Shown here in pieces: positions 1 through 7,899 of a stretch of DNA of 8,023 bases. How positions within the stretch are numbered: the stretch's first letter is position 1; each line of letters starts with the position of its first letter. A program made the translations under genes and the position numbers. The notes beneath the pieces were generated by a model. It saw only the letters and a program-made list of their open reading frames with translations. It was not told the origin of the DNA and did no database searches. The stretch is taken from the NCBI GenBank assembly GCA_028285025.1, contig JANQQH010000289.1, positions 1 to 8,023 of the forward strand, read 5' to 3'. Origin of the DNA: Hyphomicrobiaceae bacterium. Its GTDB lineage: Bacteria; Pseudomonadota; Alphaproteobacteria; Rhizobiales; HXMU1428-3.

Positions 1-176
1 GCCCCAATCCGGTCCGTACCGCCTGACCCACACATTCTTGGTTGATCACAGGCAACAGGCCGGGCATGGCGGCGACCCAAACGACCATGTGTCATTGGTT
101 GACGCGGCCATGCCCGGCATGTTGCCTGTGATCAACCAAGAATGTGTGGCTCAGGCGGTACGCACCGGATTGGGGC
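1..176. repeat. Near-perfect inverted repeat (fold-back) at the window start, probable chimera
   Basis: Bases 1-70 are the reverse complement of bases 107-176: position i pairs with position 177-i. There are only three mismatches in 70 (positions 14, 27 and 58), and a spacer of about 36 bases (71-106). The right arm is real gatB coding sequence, encoding a family-typical stretch around [15 protein letters not shown]. The left arm is therefore antisense gatB sequence sitting where the gatB N-terminus should be. All three mismatches are transversions. That fits poor base calls at a read or contig end better than evolutionary drift. I infer a template-switch (fold-back) chimera from amplification, library preparation or assembly. 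A genuine inverted duplication that broke gatB is the alternative. Confidence 0.9.
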
Positions 177-1405
177 TAAAAGCGCAGATTAATTTGTTCT
201 CTCGCTTTGATCGCAAAAACTATTTTTATCCTGATTTGCCTCAAGGCTATCAAATCTCGCAGTTTCAATTCCCCATTGTAGGTGAAGGCAAAGTGCTGAT
301 TGATTTGAAAGATGGCAGCACCCATGAGGTCGGCATTGAGCGCCTGCATTTGGAACAAGATGCCGGCAAAAGTTTGCATGACCAACACCCTGATTATTCC
401 TATGTCGATTTTAATCGCACCGGCGTGGCTTTGATGGAAATCGTCTCAAAACCAGACATCCGCTCTAGCGAGCAAGCCAAAGCTTATGTGACCAAGCTGC
501 GCACCATCCTGCGCTATTTGGGCACATGTGATGGCAATATGGAGCAAGGCTCAATGCGCGCAGACGTGAACGTTTCTGTGCGCCGCCCAGGCGATGGACT
601 TGGTACCCGTACAGAGACCAAAAATGTAAACTCCATTCGCTTTATTGGTCAGGCCATAGATTATGAGGTCGGCCGGCAAATCGATGTGTTGGAAGAGGGC
701 GGAACCATTGACCAGGAGACCCGGTTGTTTGATCCAAAATCGGGCAAGACCAGGTCGATGCGCTCAAAAGAAGAAGCGCATGACTACCGTTACTTCCCCT
801 GCCCAGATCTGTTACCGCTTCAGTTTGAGCAAAGCTTTGTTGATGCTTTGAAAGCCGACTTGCCTGAATTGCCCGACGAGAAAAAAGATCGCTTTATTGA
901 AAAATTTGGGCTCTCTCCTTATGACGCAGGCGTGTTGGTCTCTGACCGCGCCTCTAGTGATTTTTTTGAAGAAGTTGCCAAAGGACGTGATGCAAAATTG
1001 GCCGCTAACTGGGTGATAAATGAATATTTTGGCCGCTTAAACAAAGAAGGCAAAGAGATTGCCACCAGCCCGATCAACGCAGATCAATTAGGCGGGGTGG
1101 TTGATTTGATCTCTAAGGGCGAAATTTCAGGAAAAATCGCCAAAGACCTGTTTGACATTGTTTGGCAAGAAGGGGGCGACCCGGCCAAAATTGTTGAAGA
1201 GCGTGGTATGAAACAGGTCACAGACACAAGCGCTATTGAGGCCATAGTTGATGAAATCATTGCCAATAACCCAGGCCAAGTGGAACAGGTAAAAGAAAAA
1301 CCTCAATTGCTAGGATGGTTTGTTGGTCAAGTGATGAAAGAAAGCAAAGGCAAAGCCAACCCGCAAGCGGTCAATGAAATTTTAAAAGAAAAGCTAGGGC
1401 TTTAA
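68..1405 (+). CDS. gatB: Aspartyl/glutamyl-tRNA(Asn/Gln) amidotransferase subunit B, 5' end missing
   Basis: GatB is part of the cytoplasmic GatCAB complex. It activates Glu-tRNA(Gln) or Asp-tRNA(Asn) by phosphorylation and, with ammonia supplied by GatA, converts them to Gln-tRNA(Gln) or Asn-tRNA(Asn). Numbering from the in-frame TTG at 38, family blocks are [16 protein letters not shown] (60-75), [12 protein letters not shown] (104-115), [19 protein letters not shown] (124-142), TETKNVNS (192-199) and [17 protein letters not shown] (242-258). The two acidic blocks (E106, E134) match the family's metal/nucleotide site. The last ~150 residues form the helical, YqeY-like tRNA-binding tail and end naturally at LKEKLGL. 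Authentic sequence begins around GGDPN (base 68). Upstream codons are open to base 2 but are fold-back antisense, so the TTG at 38 is not a real start. About 40 N-terminal residues, including the usual GLEVH-type motif, are absent. gatA and gatC are not in the window. Confidence 0.95.
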   Translation, partial: GGDPNDHVSLVDAAMPGMLPVINQECVAQAVRTGLGLKAQINLFSRFDRKNYFYPDLPQGYQISQFQFPIVGEGKVLIDLKDGSTHEVGIERLHLEQDAGKSLHDQHPDYSYVDFNRTGVALMEIVSKPDIRSSEQAKAYVTKLRTILRYLGTCDGNMEQGSMRADVNVSVRRPGDGLGTRTETKNVNSIRFIGQAIDYEVGRQIDVLEEGGTIDQETRLFDPKSGKTRSMRSKEEAHDYRYFPCPDLLPLQFEQSFVDALKADLPELPDEKKDRFIEKFGLSPYDAGVLVSDRASSDFFEEVAKGRDAKLAANWVINEYFGRLNKEGKEIATSPINADQLGGVVDLISKGEISGKIAKDLFDIVWQEGGDPAKIVEERGMKQVTDTSAIEAIVDEIIANNPGQVEQVKEKPQLLGWFVGQVMKESKGKANPQAVNEILKEKLGL

Positions 1406-1433
1406 AAAAGCACCGCGGTTAGTTTGCCCCTTA

Positions 1434-1670
1434 ATGTCCAGAAACAAGAACCAAGAAGAATCTCTTGTCTATGATCAAGCCGCCCAATTTTACGACAATC
1501 AATCGCGCCCCAATTTAACCATGATGCCGTTTGTCACCATTGACCCAGACATGTTGATGCCATCTTCCCTAAATGTTAGTGGCGGGTTATCGCCATTGGC
1601 ACTTTTACAAATTTTAACAACTTCATATTGGTTTTCAAGTATGGAAACCAACTCTGATGTTAGCCGATAA
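1434..1670 (+). CDS. Doubtful small hypothetical protein (78 aa)
   Basis: An ATG frame opens 28 bases after the gatB stop and runs 78 codons. The N-terminal half is polar (MSRNKNQEESLVYDQAAQFY), followed by proline- and methionine-containing segments (TMMPFVTIDPDMLMPSSLN) and a short hydrophobic stretch (LSPLALLQIL). I recognise no family, signal peptide or catalytic motif. No purine-rich ribosome binding site lies just upstream; the preceding bases are GTTTGCCCCTTA. The frame's 3' part holds an imperfect hairpin (1628-1636 with 1643-1651). A second coding-like stretch in another frame overlaps its end (1657-1770), so this may be what remains of a decayed longer gene. Read-through from gatB could transcribe it, since I see no terminator between them. 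It may equally be a chance ORF. Confidence 0.25.
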   Translation: MSRNKNQEESLVYDQAAQFYDNQSRPNLTMMPFVTIDPDMLMPSSLNVSGGLSPLALLQILTTSYWFSSMETNSDVSR

Positions 1671-1770
1671 AAGCTGGCATGTGTACCAGGAACAAAACGG
1701 CTCAGCGAATTGGAATGATGCGGTGTTCAGGCAGATTGTGGTATTTGATTGTTTAAAAACATTATTATAA
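1657..1770 (+). pseudogene. Short coding-like stretch, possible gene remnant
   Basis: An ATG frame of 37 codons, MLADKSWHVYQEQNGSANWN and onward, ends with TAA at 1768-1770. The same frame is open back to a stop at 1615-1617. Its composition (W, Y, Q, N, D mixed with hydrophobics) is protein-like and unlike the lysine/phenylalanine/isoleucine-rich translations of the AT-rich DNA that follows. It overlaps the end of the 1434-1670 frame in a different register. That pattern is what a frameshifted, decaying gene would leave. I do not recognise the family, there is no clear ribosome binding site, and chance remains quite possible. Confidence 0.15.
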
Positions 1771-2244
1771 TACTGATTTATATGAGACTTTCTAATACGA
1801 AGAGCTTTGCCGATAAATAAAGATTCCTCACTTTGTGACCAATGATGCGAGGGTTTAATAAATTAAAAAAGAAATTTTTTTTAGTTCATATTTCCAGACT
1901 TAATTGCCTATCATGAGCTTCACTTCACTGTGCAATGGGTGATTTCTACAAGAAATTATATGCTTTAATATCATAACAACAAATACAAACTGAGACCATT
2001 AACCCTATTGATTCATTGTTAAAAATTCAGTTCAATCGTAATTGGTATTTTTTCTTTACCGCTTGTATGCTAAAAACCAATCAAAATTTTAAGTTGTTTT
2101 GAGAAAATGAATTATCGGCTGCGGGTAAATAAGCTAAAAAATGAAACCTTTTGCGAGTTTAAAAAGACACCTTTAATGAAAAGTGTACGGCAGTCTTTAT
2201 AAACTTCTTAAAAAATTCTGATTGATGACGGGACAACAATTTAT
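1771..2244. other. AT-rich intergenic region upstream of pyc, no gene seen
   Basis: About 470 bases of strongly AT-rich DNA with stops in all frames and no tRNA-like cloverleaf. The region presumably carries the pyc promoter and leader. A TATAAA at 2198-2203 could be a -10 element, but I find no matching -35 hexamer. A short A6-GAAA-T8 run (1865-1882) could form a weak A:T hairpin. I see no convincing riboswitch, operator palindrome or insertion sequence end. Base composition is clearly more AT-rich than in the genes on both sides. Confidence 0.6.
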
Positions 2245-5200
2245 ATGAAAATCAAAAAGATACTTATTGCAAACCGGGGTGAGATCGCCATCCGGATCAT
2301 GCGCGCGGCAACAGAATTAGGCATCAAAACAGTCGCTATTTATGCCAAAGAAGACCGCCTCTCTTTACACAGGTTTAAAGCCGATGAAGCATATCAAGTA
2401 GGCGCAATAAGTGAGGAAAAGTCCAAAAATAAATTACTGGGTCCAGTTCAATCTTATTTAGCGGTTGAGCAAATTATTGAAATTGCCAAACGTGCTGGTG
2501 TTGATGCGATCCATCCTGGGTACGGCTTTTTGTCTGAAAACCCCGAATTTGCTGATCAGGTTGTAGCCAATGGTATGATCTTTATTGGCCCCAAAGGCGA
2601 TATTATGCGTCAGTTAGGCAATAAGGTCAGCGCGCGCGAAGTGGCAACAAATGCTGATGTGCCTGTTCTACCTGCTTCAAAACCCTTGCCACAAGATCAA
2701 GACGCGGTGCGTGCCATTGCAAGTGATATTGGTTATCCTGTGATGTTAAAAGCCAGTTGGGGTGGTGGAGGGCGCGGCATGCGCGTGATCCAAAATGAAC
2801 AAGAGCTGGACCGTCTGGTGCCGGAAGGCCAGCGTGAAGCTGAGGCCGCTTTCGGCAATGGTGAAGTCTATTTGGAAAAGTTCATTGACCGAGCACGCCA
2901 CGTTGAAGTGCAAGTGTTGGGCGATTTAGAAGGCAATTTGGTGCATTTGTTTGAACGCGATTGTTCCATCCAGCGGCGCAATCAAAAGGTGATTGAGCGC
3001 GCACCAGCTGTTTATTTGTCTGATGAAAAACGCCAAGACCTGTGTAATTCAGCCGTCAGATTAGCCCGCCAGGTTGGTTATCATAATGCCGGCACCGTTG
3101 AATATTTAATGGATGAACGCACAGGTGAGTTTTATTTCATTGAAGTGAACCCGCGCATTCAAGTTGAACACACAGTGACAGAAGAGATCACTGGTGTTGA
3201 TATTGTCAAAGCCCAAATTCTGATCGCCCAAGGTGAGCGCATTGGTGAGACAGGTTCTGGGGTGCCCAAACAAGAGAATATCAAGATGTATGGCCATGCC
3301 ATTCAATGCCGGGTAACAACAGAAGATCCTGAAAACAACTTTGTGCCAGATTATGGCCGCATTACCTTTTATCGTAATGCCTCCGGTTTTGGTGTCCGTC
3401 AAGACGCTGGCAACGCCTATACCGGAGCAATCATCAATCAATATTATGATAGTTTGCTGGAAAAACTAACCGTTTGGGCAGCCACACCAGAAGATGCCAT
3501 TGCCCGGGTTTTGCGCGCGTTAAAAGAGGTGCGCATCCGCGGGGTGACCACGAACATTTCCTTTTTGGAAAATTTAATCTCTCACCCGATCTTTAAAACA
3601 GCTGAATACACAACAACTTTTTTGGATAAAACGCCAGATCTGTTCACGTTTCCAAAGCCACAAGATCGCGCTTCCAAACTGTTGGACTATATCGCTGATG
3701 TCAGTGTCAATGGCAATAATCTTGTTCTTGGGCGCAAAACACCCAAAGTACGTGAGTTAGGCTCTATCCCACCAGCTTTTTCTCTGTCTGAAAACCAAAA
3801 CCCTTCTACCCAACTAACAGCTAAAATGATTTTAGACAAAGAAGGACCGGCCGCTGTTTCTCAATGGATGCTTGAGCAAAAAAAGGTGCTGTTAACAGAC
3901 ACCACCATGCGCGATGCTCACCAGTCTTTGCTAGCAACACGCATGCGTACCTTTGACATGGCTGTCATTGCCCCCTTTTATCATCAACAGCTCTCAGGCC
4001 TGTTTAGCGTTGAATGTTGGGGCGGAGCAACGTTTGATGTCTCTATGAGATTTTTAAAAGAATGCCCTTGGCAACGCCTAGAGATGTTACGCCAAGCTAT
4101 GCCCAATATGTTGTTGCAAATGTTGTTGCGCGGATCGAATGCGGTTGGATACACCAATTACCCTGACAATGTTGTACGCTCTTTTGTGGCCCAAGCGGCT
4201 AGCTCTGGGATTGATGTTTTCCGCGTGTTTGACAGTTTGAACTGGGTGGAAAATATGCGCGTATCCATGGATGCAGTGCTTGAAAGCGGCAAATTACTCG
4301 AGGCCACATTGTGTTACACAGGTGATCTGTTAGACCCTAATGAAAAGCAATACACCCTTGATTATTATCTAAAAATGGCGCAAGAGCTTAAAGAGGCCGG
4401 TGCGCATATTTTAGGGGTCAAGGACATGGCCGGTGTGTTAAAGCCAAAGGCAGCCCATCAATTGGTCTCAGCTTTGAAACAAGAAACAGGATTGCCTGTT
4501 CACTTGCATACTCATGACACCAGCGGCATCGCTGCCTCCACTTTGTTAGCCGCGTGTGAGGCTGGTGTCGATGCGATTGATGCGGCTATGGACTCATTTT
4601 CAGGTTTGACCTCACAGGCCAATTTAGGATCCTTAGTTGAGGCGCTACGCTACACCCCGCGCTTCCCTGAGCTTTCAAATGAAACGATCCGTGCCGTCTC
4701 AGACTATTGGGGCCATGTGCGCGATCAATACGCTGCCTTTGATGTTGATATTAAAGCCGGCCTTTCCGAAATTTACCTCCATGCTATGCCTGGTGGACAA
4801 TACACCAACTTGCAAGAACAAGCGCGCTCGTTAGGTCTATCAGAGCGTTGGCCTGAAATTGCGCTGACTTATGCCAAGGTTAACGAGATGTTCGGTGACA
4901 TTGTGAAAGTGACACCAAGTTCAAAAGTTGTCGGCGATATGACCTTGTTTATGATTTCTGCCGGCCATAGCGCTGAAGATGTTTTGTCACCAGATATTGA
5001 AATTGCATTTCCTGAGTCTGTAGTACAATTTTTCCGAGGTGATTTGGGCCAACCCCCAGCTGGCTTCCCTGAGGCATTGCAACAAAAGGTACTGAAAGGG
5101 GAAAGCCCCCTATCAGTACGCCCAGGCGCGTTACTTGAACCTATTGATTTAGATGAAACGTCAAATCAATTATCAAAAAAAATAGGGAACGAAATCACGA

Positions 5201-5730
5201 ACGAAAACTTAAATTCATACCTCATGTATGAAGATGTATTTTTAGATTTTGCAGCCTTCACAAAAAAATATGGTGACTTGTCTGTACTGCCAACCGGGGC
5301 GTTTTTCTATGGTTTGAAACCGGGTGAAGACATCTCCGTTGAAATTGATACTGGTAAGGTGGTTGATATTAGTTGCATTGCCATTGGTGAAGTTGATGAC
5401 AAGGGGATGCGCGATGTGTTTTTTGAATTAAACGGTCAGCCACGTTCTATTCAAGTGCTAGATCGCTCCCAAGCACAAGACGAACTGGAACATAAAAAAG
5501 CAGACCCTGATAATGAAGCTCATGTTGGTGCTCCTATTCCAGGAATGATTGGCGCCATTCATATTGCACAAGGCCGTTCAGTGGAAGCCGGTGAATTGTT
5601 ATTAACACTTGAAGCCATGAAAATGGAAACATCTGTTTATGCTGACCGCTCAGGCAAAGTTTTATCTGTCTATGTTAAAGAAGGCATGGAGGTAGAGCAC
5701 GGCGCCTTATTATTAGAATATGAATCTTAA
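2245..5730 (+). CDS. pyc: Pyruvate carboxylase, biotin-dependent, full length (1161 aa)
   Basis: This cytoplasmic enzyme makes oxaloacetate from pyruvate, bicarbonate and ATP, replenishing the TCA cycle. It is a complete single-chain enzyme with domains in the usual order. The biotin carboxylase domain (about 1-460) starts KKILIANRGEIAIRI and has the glycine loop GGGGRGMR (173-180), HVEVQVLGD (219-227), ERDCSIQRRNQK (237-248) and EVNPRIQVEHT (300-310). A linker/allosteric part follows (LLDYIADVSVNG). The carboxyltransferase domain has DTTMRDAHQS (552-561), LLRGSNAVGY, VKDMAG with the lysine to be carbamylated (K726), metal ligands H755 and H757 in HLHTHDTSG, and T854 in PGGQYTN. The C-terminal biotin carrier domain has EAMKME with biotinyl-lysine K1126, 35 residues from the end. 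Length matches the family (about 1150). The ATG is supported by the standard N-terminus; a modest purine run, CGGGA (2229-2233), lies 11 bases upstream. It stands alone, with a long spacer before and a terminator after. One oddity is HAMPGGQ where I expect HEMPGGQ. Confidence 0.97.
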   Translation: MKIKKILIANRGEIAIRIMRAATELGIKTVAIYAKEDRLSLHRFKADEAYQVGAISEEKSKNKLLGPVQSYLAVEQIIEIAKRAGVDAIHPGYGFLSENPEFADQVVANGMIFIGPKGDIMRQLGNKVSAREVATNADVPVLPASKPLPQDQDAVRAIASDIGYPVMLKASWGGGGRGMRVIQNEQELDRLVPEGQREAEAAFGNGEVYLEKFIDRARHVEVQVLGDLEGNLVHLFERDCSIQRRNQKVIERAPAVYLSDEKRQDLCNSAVRLARQVGYHNAGTVEYLMDERTGEFYFIEVNPRIQVEHTVTEEITGVDIVKAQILIAQGERIGETGSGVPKQENIKMYGHAIQCRVTTEDPENNFVPDYGRITFYRNASGFGVRQDAGNAYTGAIINQYYDSLLEKLTVWAATPEDAIARVLRALKEVRIRGVTTNISFLENLISHPIFKTAEYTTTFLDKTPDLFTFPKPQDRASKLLDYIADVSVNGNNLVLGRKTPKVRELGSIPPAFSLSENQNPSTQLTAKMILDKEGPAAVSQWMLEQKKVLLTDTTMRDAHQSLLATRMRTFDMAVIAPFYHQQLSGLFSVECWGGATFDVSMRFLKECPWQRLEMLRQAMPNMLLQMLLRGSNAVGYTNYPDNVVRSFVAQAASSGIDVFRVFDSLNWVENMRVSMDAVLESGKLLEATLCYTGDLLDPNEKQYTLDYYLKMAQELKEAGAHILGVKDMAGVLKPKAAHQLVSALKQETGLPVHLHTHDTSGIAASTLLAACEAGVDAIDAAMDSFSGLTSQANLGSLVEALRYTPRFPELSNETIRAVSDYWGHVRDQYAAFDVDIKAGLSEIYLHAMPGGQYTNLQEQARSLGLSERWPEIALTYAKVNEMFGDIVKVTPSSKVVGDMTLFMISAGHSAEDVLSPDIEIAFPESVVQFFRGDLGQPPAGFPEALQQKVLKGESPLSVRPGALLEPIDLDETSNQLSKKIGNEITNENLNSYLMYEDVFLDFAAFTKKYGDLSVLPTGAFFYGLKPGEDISVEIDTGKVVDISCIAIGEVDDKGMRDVFFELNGQPRSIQVLDRSQAQDELEHKKADPDNEAHVGAPIPGMIGAIHIAQGRSVEAGELLLTLEAMKMETSVYADRSGKVLSVYVKEGMEVEHGALLLEYES

Positions 5731-5780
5731 AATTTAACCAGGCATCATATGTTCTGTCGTTAAAAAATGAATGCTCTGTA

Positions 5781-5826
5781 ACATAGACCTTGCGTTTCGT
5801 TATGAAACACAAGGTCTATGTCTTTA
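5781..5826 (+). terminator. Strong hairpin terminator after pyc
   Basis: The arm at 5781-5798 pairs with 5804-5821: 12 base pairs (ACATAGACCTTG with CAAGGTCTATGT), one C/A mismatch, then 5 more (GTTTC with GAAAC) closed by a GTTAT loop. It sits 50 bases after the pyc stop. On the plus strand the tail is only CTTTAAAG, a poor T-tract. On the minus strand the sequence beyond the hairpin contains a run of Ts (complement of 5762-5767), so it might work in both directions. The length and near-perfect pairing make a transcription terminator for pyc the simplest reading. Confidence 0.7.
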
Positions 5827-5830
5827 AAGT

Positions 5831-6367
5831 TCGTGTTTGGAACGGTCAAAGCAGCGTTTAATCTTTTGCAGGTTTCTGACTGTCGGTTATTCCAATGGTT
5901 TTTTGAGTTAATAGCATTTTTAAGGAAAAGAAGGGGGGCTTTTAAAATAAGACTTTAAAAATATTATCTATGAGCTCTTCGAAAATGTTGTCGCACAAAG
6001 CTTTGCATCGCTTAATGAAATTGTTATTTCTAAGCCTGATTTAAAGCCCCATATTTTTGTTCGAATTAACAATTTTTCGCGCGCTAGACGAGCTCATTAG
6101 CTTTCGCGTCTCGAACCAGACGTGACAAATTATCATTTGTCCTAATAAAAATCACACTTACTTGATTAACCAGCACCTATCACCAGAGATAAGCAGTTTT
6201 ATTTCCAACGTCTCCAATCCAATCTAGGTCCTGTTTGAACGCTGCACGATTTGAAAGCTTATAAACAAACAGCAGCATCAGAATATTACCAGGCCTGCCC
6301 GATGTTAAACCTCTAAACCACAAGACATGCTGACTGAGTGCGTTGCTTAAAGCTCTGATCTTACCCC
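5831..6367. other. Intergenic region without a convincing gene
   Basis: This stretch separates the pyc terminator from the end of the minus-strand operon. It holds a start-less open frame of 49 codons on the plus strand (5951-6097), a hairpin cluster (6086-6141), and on the minus strand an open frame running through 6180-6367. That minus frame lacks its own start and begins out of frame inside the zinc-ribbon gene. The translations look partly protein-like (for example KPDLKPHIFVRINNFSRA on the plus strand), but I recognise none. No T-rich terminator is evident for the minus-strand operon. Decayed genes are possible, but nothing is intact. Confidence 0.5.
6086..6141. other. Cluster of small hairpins with alternative pairing
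   Basis: AGACG (6086-6090), CGTCT (6107-6111) and AGACG (6118-6122) lie in a row, so the middle copy can pair with either neighbour. The first pairing encloses a short AGCT/AGCT stem. The second is a 5-bp stem with the loop CGAACC. Immediately after comes GACAAAT-TATC-ATTTGTC (6124-6141), a perfect 7-bp hairpin with a 4-base loop. None is followed by a proper T-tract on either strand. This could be structure in a transcript crossing the region, the 3' end of the minus-strand operon, or chance. The stems are short. Confidence 0.3.
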
Positions 6368-6619
6368 TCAAGCCATACCGCCAACAAAGGCCTGGGTATC
6401 TTGTAAAGTGGTCAAGCTCAACCGTACCGTGCCGTGGCATCCTTTGCGCGCACAAGTGAATTTGGCTTCCAGCTCATCTAAATACAAATAGTGCCAATCA
6501 TTTTCTTTAAGCAACTGTTCAGGCCATTCATGACGACCATGGCCGCAAACACGGCAGGTGACTTCAATCGGCTGATCACAAGCCAAATCACTCAATTGCA
6601 AATTTTCTTTCCAACTCAT
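6368..6619 (-). CDS. Small four-cysteine zinc-ribbon-like protein, coupled to the Y-family polymerase
   Basis: The protein has 83 residues from ATG at 6619 (MSWKENLQLSDLACDQ). Two cysteine pairs, CRVC (C22, C25) and CARKGC (C56, C61), are spaced like a treble-clef or zinc-ribbon knuckle pair, with an aromatic/acidic segment between (NDWHYLYLDELEAKF). There is no signal peptide or membrane segment, so it is probably cytoplasmic. The ATG overlaps the polymerase stop as TAATG, the hallmark of translational coupling. A GGAGG lies 10 bases upstream of the ATG. An in-frame TTG at 6625 would give 85 residues with a spacing of 4, so that start cannot be excluded. Function is unknown. From the four cysteines and the neighbour I infer a nucleic-acid- or protein-binding accessory of the polymerase, which would be co-induced by DNA damage. 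I do not know a named family for it. Confidence 0.8.
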   Translation of the reverse strand: MSWKENLQLSDLACDQPIEVTCRVCGHGRHEWPEQLLKENDWHYLYLDELEAKFTCARKGCHGTVRLSLTTLQDTQAFVGGMA

Positions 6620-7866
6620 TACCAAAAATCCTCCATGTTAGGAATGCGTGTGTACGAAATTTTGCCGCCTGCATAGCCCCCCGGCGGGGGACACCAAGAG
6701 CCCAAGCTAATAACGGTACGTCCATATTTATTATTTAACTGATCAGTTAAAGCCGCAATTGTCTCCCACTTTCCCCGGTTACGATCTGCTTGTAAAAACA
6801 GATCCAACTGATGTTCATTTTGCGGCGACAGATCATAAAGGGCAACGCCAACCTGTTTAACCTTACGCTCCCCATCAAGCTCGTTAAGCGCATGTTGCCA
6901 AATTTCATCCAACCCTCTAAGGCAAGCCTGATCATCATGAACGTGATAAAGGGCAACCTGTTTGCCCCAGCGCCAGTTATGCCCCTTTAAAGAAAGCCAC
7001 ATATGGCCTGAATAAAAGCCTGCCCGGCGCATCCGCCGCGCTGCCTTAACCAACAACAATCGAGAACAATTCCTGGCATGAAATAAAGAGCGCCAATCAG
7101 GCGGCAAAATCCGAGAGTGACCATACATACACCGTTTAGAAGGCTGGGCATGAATGTCATATCCATGCAAGGCATACCAAAGCCGTTCACCAGTGACATT
7201 ACCCCATAATTTGCGCATATGTTTTGGATCAAGACGCCAAAGCGCGCGCATGGAAAAAATTCCCGCTCTCATCAAGCGTTTATGCATCCGTTTCCCGATC
7301 CCAGGCACATCTTCCAAGGGTTGGCACAATAGAGGAGTCGGCATATCTTTTGGATGCCAAATCGTTAACCCATCAGGTTTGTTCACTTTACACGCCATCT
7401 TGGCCAATTGCCGATTGGCCGCAAAGCCAATAGAGCAGGTGATCGACGCGCCTATATTATCTCTTAACTTTTGCTTGATTTGCTGCCCGACCATTTCAGG
7501 ATGATGTTTATCGCGCCCATCCAACCGACAGGTAAGCTCATCAATTGATTTCACCGCTTCAATAGGCAGAACGCTAGAAATCTCATTGAGCAAAGCATGA
7601 TGGGCGCGCCGATATAAATCGGGGCTTTGGGGCACCAATACCAATTCAGGACAAATAGCTTTGGCTTGCCTGATCGGCATAACATTTTTAACCCCAGCCC
7701 GTTTGGCTTCTTTTGAACAAGCAATAACGCAGCTATGGTCCTTTGTCTCAAACGGTGTGACACCAACAGGGCGCCCCCGCAAAGCAGGGCGGGCCTGTTG
7801 TTCAACAGAGGCAAAAAAACCATCAAAATCAAGATACAAATATTCTAGCGTTTTGGGTTGGCGCAT
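6619..7866 (-). CDS. Y-family translesion DNA polymerase (ImpB/MucB/SamB, DinB-like)
   Basis: This 415-residue error-prone polymerase copies past damaged template bases. The palm carries YLDFDGFFASVEQ (catalytic D13, probable steric gate F18) and KSIDEL (D109, E110), so all three metal-binding acids are present. That separates it from ImuB, which lacks them. Other family blocks are KRAGVKNVMPIRQAKAICPEL (55-75), SIGFAANRQLAKMACKVNKPDG (145-166) and the helix-hairpin-helix EDVPGIGKRMHKRLMRAGI (185-203). A QLDLF beta-clamp motif lies at 353-357, followed by a tail with PPPGGYAGGKISYTRIP (393-409). Length is slightly above DinB's ~350 and near UmuC's ~420. The ATG at 7866 gives the standard distance to D13, and AGGG lies 6 bases upstream. 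It is first in an operon with the zinc-ribbon protein and has a LexA box upstream. Genes like this are often mislabelled as type VI secretion ImpB; that label does not apply. Confidence 0.93.
   Translation of the reverse strand: MRQPKTLEYLYLDFDGFFASVEQQARPALRGRPVGVTPFETKDHSCVIACSKEAKRAGVKNVMPIRQAKAICPELVLVPQSPDLYRRAHHALLNEISSVLPIEAVKSIDELTCRLDGRDKHHPEMVGQQIKQKLRDNIGASITCSIGFAANRQLAKMACKVNKPDGLTIWHPKDMPTPLLCQPLEDVPGIGKRMHKRLMRAGIFSMRALWRLDPKHMRKLWGNVTGERLWYALHGYDIHAQPSKRCMYGHSRILPPDWRSLFHARNCSRLLLVKAARRMRRAGFYSGHMWLSLKGHNWRWGKQVALYHVHDDQACLRGLDEIWQHALNELDGERKVKQVGVALYDLSPQNEHQLDLFLQADRNRGKWETIAALTDQLNNKYGRTVISLGSWCPPPGGYAGGKISYTRIPNMEDFW
6630..6634 (-). promoter_or_regulatory. Ribosome binding site for the zinc-ribbon protein, inside the polymerase 3' end
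   Basis: The minus strand reads GGAGG here, a near-perfect Shine-Dalgarno core within the last codons of the polymerase gene. It stands 4 bases before a TTG (6625) and 10 bases before the ATG (6619) that overlaps the polymerase stop. It supports translation of the small downstream gene and leaves its exact start ambiguous. Confidence 0.6.
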
Positions 7867-7899
7867 AAGGAGCCCTGGTTATATGTTTATGAAAAAAAA

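Noticed and set aside
1745..1771. Promoter-like pair TTGATT and TATAAT
   Set aside because: The spacer is only 15 bases, the DNA is AT-rich so matches are expected by chance, and it lies about 470 bases before the next gene.
1861..1883. A-run/T-run hairpin that could be a terminator
   Set aside because: The stem is six A:T pairs only, far too weak for an intrinsic terminator call.
3106..3441. Long minus-strand open frame inside pyc
   Set aside because: It lies wholly within the biotin carboxylase coding region, which is highly conserved on the plus strand. It is a shadow frame.
6055..6122. TTCGAA-type sequences suggesting a tRNA T-loop on either strand
   Set aside because: The flanking bases do not form a 5-bp T-stem, and no acceptor, D or anticodon stem can be drawn around them.
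6180..6455. Minus-strand open frame of 91 codons overlapping the zinc-ribbon gene
   Set aside because: Its ATG lies inside the zinc-ribbon gene in another register. The four-cysteine frame has better start context, and the distal half shows no recognisable family.
7154..7866. ImuB or type VI secretion ImpB as the identity of the polymerase
   Set aside because: ImuB lacks the catalytic acids that are present here (D13, D109, E110). The secretion label comes from a shared gene name only.
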